Below, in pieces: positions 57,001 through 63,000 of a stretch of DNA of 64,000 nucleotides. The stretch covers positions 1,662,454 to 1,726,453 of the forward strand of contig AP019861.1 in the NCBI GenBank assembly GCA_013426755.1. The letters are read 5' to 3'. The stretch is from Spirochaetota bacterium. GTDB taxonomy: Bacteria > Spirochaetota > UBA12135 > COTS27. Position 1 is the first letter of the stretch. Each line of letters opens with the position of its first letter. The position numbers were made by a program, and so were the translations under genes. The notes beneath the pieces are model-generated. The model did not search any database, had not been told where the DNA came from, and saw only the letters and a program-made list of their open reading frames with translations.

Positions 57001-60000
57001 TACGTCAAAACCTTCTCTTGTTCCCAAGCCGTCAATGTCGGCCTCCGCTCATCTGACAACTCCTTCTCCATCACAAACTTTTCTTTCCCTTTAACCGACT
57101 CTTCCGATTCCTCCCCTGCCACCCTCACTCTCCCTTCATGCGCTCCCTACAACCCCTCCTTCTCCTTCTCTCTCAACAACTCTCCAGTAACCGACATCAA
57201 CACAAACTCCAACTCTCTATCGTCCTCCTCCTCTTCCTCTTCCTCATCTTCTTCTTCTCTTTCCTCTTTTTCTATCTCTTCATCCTCTTCTACCGTAGAC
57301 CCTCTCACACCCGGCACTTACCCTCAACAACTCTCCTTCCCAGACCACCTCTCTAACACTATCACCTTCAATTTCAATGTCATCGTCCAGGCCTGCAGCA
57401 ACGCTCTAAGACTCTCCTTTCTAGATAACAATGACCTTCCTCTCTCTTCCTATCCTCCTATTGCCATTCCTACAGACTCCTCCCCTGTCATCTCTCTTCC
57501 TCCTTGTATCGTCTATAACCCCAAACTCCACTATTACGAAAATAACTCCATAATTCCAAATGCTTCCATCAGCACAGAACTCCTAGGCAATACTGTCAAT
57601 ACTAACTCTACCAATGCTGTATTACAGCGTTATTCCGTCGCTAACCCCTACGGTACTATCTTCTCTTTCCTATTCTCTATCTCTCCCCAAGCCTGCTCTT
57701 CCTCTCTTACCGTATTCCTACTCGACCCAACAGGTTCTGTCCTTAACAGTAACTCCGCTCCAGTCATCACTTCTGGCAACTCTAATACTTCACTCTCTCT
57801 TCCTCCATGTATCGCTTACTCACCTCAATTCTCTTACTCCGAGGCAAACCAACCCGCTTCCTCTGATCCTTCCATCAGCTCTAATCTCTCCTCCTTACCC
57901 GTAAACTCTTCTTCACCAGGGTCTTATACTGACACTCGTAACGTCACCAATAACAACGGTATCGTCTCCCGATTCTCCTTCTCCGTCATCGTCCAGCCCT
58001 GCTCCCAAGCTATCGAACTTTCCCTCCTAGACCCGGCTTCCAACACCATTTCTACTCCGACTCTCATTCCCATCTCTGCTTCCTCTTCCTCCTCTTCTTC
58101 TATCACACTTCCTACCTGCGCTCCCTACATTCCCCGCTTCGCTTACTCCCTCAATAACTCTGAAATCACTTCCGTCTCCGTTGGCTCTAACACTCTTCCC
58201 CAGTTCTCCGTAGACCACCTCTCACCTGGTAATTACCCTCAACGCCTCTCCTTCACCAACCACCTCTTCCTTCCCGTCTCTCTTGACTTCAATATCATTG
58301 TTCCTACTTGCAACAACTTCCTGAGACTCTCCTTCTCAGACAATGACGGAAACCCTCTCTCTTCTCTCAACCCTATCAATATCTCTCCTGATTCTTCTCA
58401 GATTATCGACCTTCCTTCTTGTACCCCCTACAATCCCTCTCTAACCTATTATCAAAATAACTCTCCTCTCTCCTCCGCCTCTATCAGCTCTGAACTCCTC
58501 GGTAACTCTGTCTCCTCTAACTCCCCCGCCTCCACGCAACAACGCTATACCGTCACTAACTCTTATAACATAGTCTATACTTTTAACTTTACCATCAGTT
58601 CCCAAGCTTGCTCTCCTTCCATTAAAGTCTTCCTCCTCGACAATGACGGCTCTATCCTAAATCTCGCACAAGCTCCCACGCTTACACCTTCTACTACTAG
58701 TTCTATCATCTCTCTTCCTCCCTGCGCTTCCTACATCCCTGACTTCTCTTACTTTGAAAACTCTCAAACCACTTCCGCCACCATAAGCTCCAACCTCGCC
58801 CAATCCCCCGTATCCTCCTCCACACCAGGTACTTACTCTGAACTACGCTACTTCACCAATTCCTCTGGCTTCTCCTCTCAATTCTCTTTCTACGTCAAAA
58901 CCTTCTCCTGCTCCCAATCTATCAATGTCGTTCTCCGCTCATCAAACAACTCCTTCTCCATTACAAACTTCTCTTTCCCTTTAACAGACTCTTCCGATTC
59001 TTCCCCTGCCACCCTCACTCTTCCCTCATGCGCTCCCTACAACCCCTCCTTCTCCTTCTCTCTCAATAACTCTCCAGTAACCGACATCAATACAAACCCC
59101 AACTCTCTATCTTCTTCTTCCTCATCCTCATCATCTTCTTCTTCTCCTTCCTCTTTTTCTATCTCTTCATCCTCTTCTACCGTAGACCCTCTCACACCCG
59201 GCACTTACCCACAGCAACTCTCCTTCCTAGATCATCTCTCTAACACTATCACTTTCAATTTCAATGTCATCGTCCAGGCCTGCAGCAACGCTCTAAGACT
59301 CTCCTTTCTAGATAACAATGACCTTCCTCTCTCTTCTTATCCTCCTATTGCCATTTCTACAGACTCCTCCCCTGTCATCTCTCTTCCTCCTTGTATCGTC
59401 TATAACCCCAAACTCCACTATTACGAAAATAACTCCATAATTCCAAATGCTTCCATCAGCACAGAACTCCTAGGTAACACTGTCAATACTAACTCTACCA
59501 ATGCTGTATTACAGCGTTATTCCGTCGCTAACCCCTACGGTACTATCTTCTCCTTCCTATTCTCTATCTCTCCTCAAGCCTGCTCCTCCTCCCTTACTGT
59601 CTTCATCCTCGACCCAACAGGTTCTGTCCTTAACAGTAACTCCGCTCCAGTCATCACTTCTGACAACTCTAATACCGCACTTTCCCTTCCTCCCTGCATT
59701 CCATACCTCCCTCAATTCTCCTACTCCGAAGCAAACCAACCCGCTTCCCCTGATCCTTCTATCAGCTCTAACCTCTCCTCCTTACCTGTAAACTCTTCCT
59801 CACCAGGCTCTTACTCCGACACTCGTAACGTCACCAATAACAACGGTATCGTCTCCCGATTCTCCTTCTCCGTCATCGTCCAGCCTTGCTCCCAAGCTAT
59901 CGAACTTTCTCTCCTAGACCCGGCTTCTAACACCATTTCTACTCCGACTCTCATTCCCATCTCTGCTTCCTCTTCTGCTTCCTCTTCCTCCTCCATCACA

Positions 60001-63000
60001 CTTCCCACCTGCGCTCCCTACATTCCCCGCTTCGCTTATTCCCTCAATAACTCTGAAATCACTTCCGTCTCCGTTGGTTCTAACACTCTTCCCCAATTCT
60101 CCGTAGACCACCTCTCACCAGGCAATTACCCTCAACGCCTCTCCTTCACCAACCACCTCTCCATTCCCGTCTCTCTTGACTTCAATATCATTGTTCCTAC
60201 TTGCAACAACTTCCTGAGACTCTCCTTCTCAGACAATGACGGAAACCCTCTCTCTTCTCTCAACCCTATCAATATCTCTCCCAATTCTTCTCAGATTATC
60301 GACCTTCCTTCTTGTACCCCCTACAATCCCTCTCTAACCTATTATCAAAACAACTCTCCTCTCTCCTCCGCCTCCATCAGCTCTGAACTACTCGGTAACT
60401 CCGTCTCCTCTAACTCCCCCGCTTCCACGCAACAACGCTATACCGTCACCAACTCTTATAACGTAGTCTATACTTTTAACTTCACCATCAGTTCCCAAGC
60501 CTGCTCCCCCTCCATCAAAGTCTTCCTCCTCAACAATGACGGCTCTATCCTAAACCTCGCTCAAGCTCCCACCCTCACTCCTTCCTCCACCAACTCTCTC
60601 CTCTCCCTTCCTCCTTGTGCCTCCTACATTCCTGACTTCTCTTACTTTGAAAACTCTCAAACTACCTCCGCCACCATAAGCTCCAACCTCGCCCAGTCCC
60701 CCGTATCCTCCTCCACACCAGGTACTTACTCTGAACTACGCTCCTTCACCAATTCCTCTGGCTTCTCCTCTCAATTCTCTTTCTACGTCAAAACCTTCTC
60801 CTGCTCCCAAGCCGTCAATGTCGGCCTCCGCTCCTCAGACAACTCCTTCTCCATTACAAACTTCTCTTTTCCCCTAACTGACTCTACCGCTACTCTCACT
60901 CTCCCCTCATGCGCTCCCTACAACCCCTCCTTCTCCTTCTCTCTCAATAACTCTCCAGTAACCGACATCAATACAAACCCCAACTCTCTATCGTCCTCCT
61001 CCTCTTCCTCTTCCTCCTCTTCTTCCTCTTTTTCTATCTCTTCATCCTCTTCTACTGTAGACCCCCTCACACCTGGCACTTACCCACAACAACTCTCCTT
61101 CATAGACCACCTCTCTAACACCATCTCTTTCAATTTCAATGTCATCGTCCAACCTTGTAACAACTCTCTACGACTAACCCTTCTAGACAACAACAATTCT
61201 CCCATCTCCGGAACAAGCCCTTTTAACATCTCTACAGATACTCCTCCTACCATCTCCTTACCCGCTTGTACACTCTACAATCCTAGACTCCAGTACTACG
61301 AAAACAACTCCCTCATCCAAAACGCCTCCATCAGCTCAGAACTACTTGGTAACACCATCAACACAAATACCTCAAACACAACCCCTCAACGCTATTCCGT
61401 CACCAATTCCTACGGTACCACTTACTCCTTCTCCTTCTCTATCTCTCCCCAAGCCTGCTCCTCTTCTCTTACCGTATTCCTACTCGACACAACAGGCGCC
61501 ATTCTCAATAGCAACTCCGCCCCAGTCATCACCTCAGCCAACTCCAATGCCTCCATCAGCCTTCCTCCTTGCTTACCCTACTCACCTCAATTCTCCTACT
61601 CCGAACCCAATCAACCTTCCTCTTCCTCTCCCCCCTCCATCAGTTCCAATCTCTCTTCCTTACCCATAAACTCTTCCTCACCCGGCTCCTACTCCGACAC
61701 TCGTAACGTCACCAATAACAACGGTATCGTCTCCCAGTTCTCCTTCTCCGTCATCGTCCAAGCTTGCTCCCAAACTGTTAAACTCTCCCTCCTTGATCCC
61801 TCCAATAACCCCATTTCTACTCCTATTACCATTCCTATCTCTTCTTCCTCCTCCTCTGCTTCCTCCTCCTCCATCACGCTTCCCACCTGCGCTCCCTACA
61901 TACCTCGCTTTGCCTACTTCCTCAATGACTCCGAAATACCCTCCGTCTCTGTCGGTTCTAACACCCTTCCCCAATTCTCCGTAGACCACCTCTCACCTGG
62001 TAATTACCCTCAACGCCTCTCCTTCAACAACCACCTCTCCATTCCCATTTCCCTCGACTTCAATATCATTGTTCCTTCCTGCGACAACTTTCTAAAACTC
62101 TCTTTCTTAGACAACAATAACTCTCCCATCTCCTCCTTAAACTCAGTCAATATCCTTCATAGTTCTTCCTCCCCTCAAATCATTGACCTTCCTCCCTGTA
62201 CTTTCTACAACCCCTCTCTAACCTACTACCAAAATAACTCTCCCATTCCCTCTGCCTCCATCAGTTCTGAACTACTCGGTAACTCTGTCTCCTCTAACTC
62301 CCCCGCCTCCACTCTACAACGCTATACCGTCACTAACTCTTATAACTCAGTCTACACTTTCAATTTCAACATCAGATCCCAAGCCTGCTCTCCCTCCATC
62401 AAAGTATTCCTCCTCGACAATGACGGCTCTATCCTAAACCTCGCTCAAGCTCCCACGCTTACTCCTTCTACTACTAGTTCTATCGTCTCTCTTCCTCCTT
62501 GCGCCTCCTACATCCCTGACTTCTCTTACTTTGAAAACTCTCAAACTACCTCCGCCACCATAAGCTCCAACCTCGCCCAGTCCCCCGTATCCTCCTCCAC
62601 ACCAGGTACTTACTCTGAACTACGCTACTTCACCAATTCCTCTGGCTTCTCCTCTCAATTCTCTTTCTACGTCAAAACCTTCTCCTGCTCCCAATCTATC
62701 AATGTCGTTCTCCGCTCATCAAACAACTCCTTCTCCATTACAAACTTCTCTTTCCCTTTAACAGACTCTTCCGATTCTTCCCCTGCCACCCTCACTCTTC
62801 CCTCATGCGCTCCCTACAACCCCTCCTTCTCCTTCTCTCTCAATAACTCTCCAGTAACCGACATCAATACAAACCCCAACTCTCTATCTTCTTCTTCCTC
62901 ATCCTCATCATCTTCTTCTTCTCCTTCCTCTTTTTCTATCTCTTCATCCTCTTCTACCGTAGACCCCCTCACACCCGGCACTTACCCACAACAACTCTCC

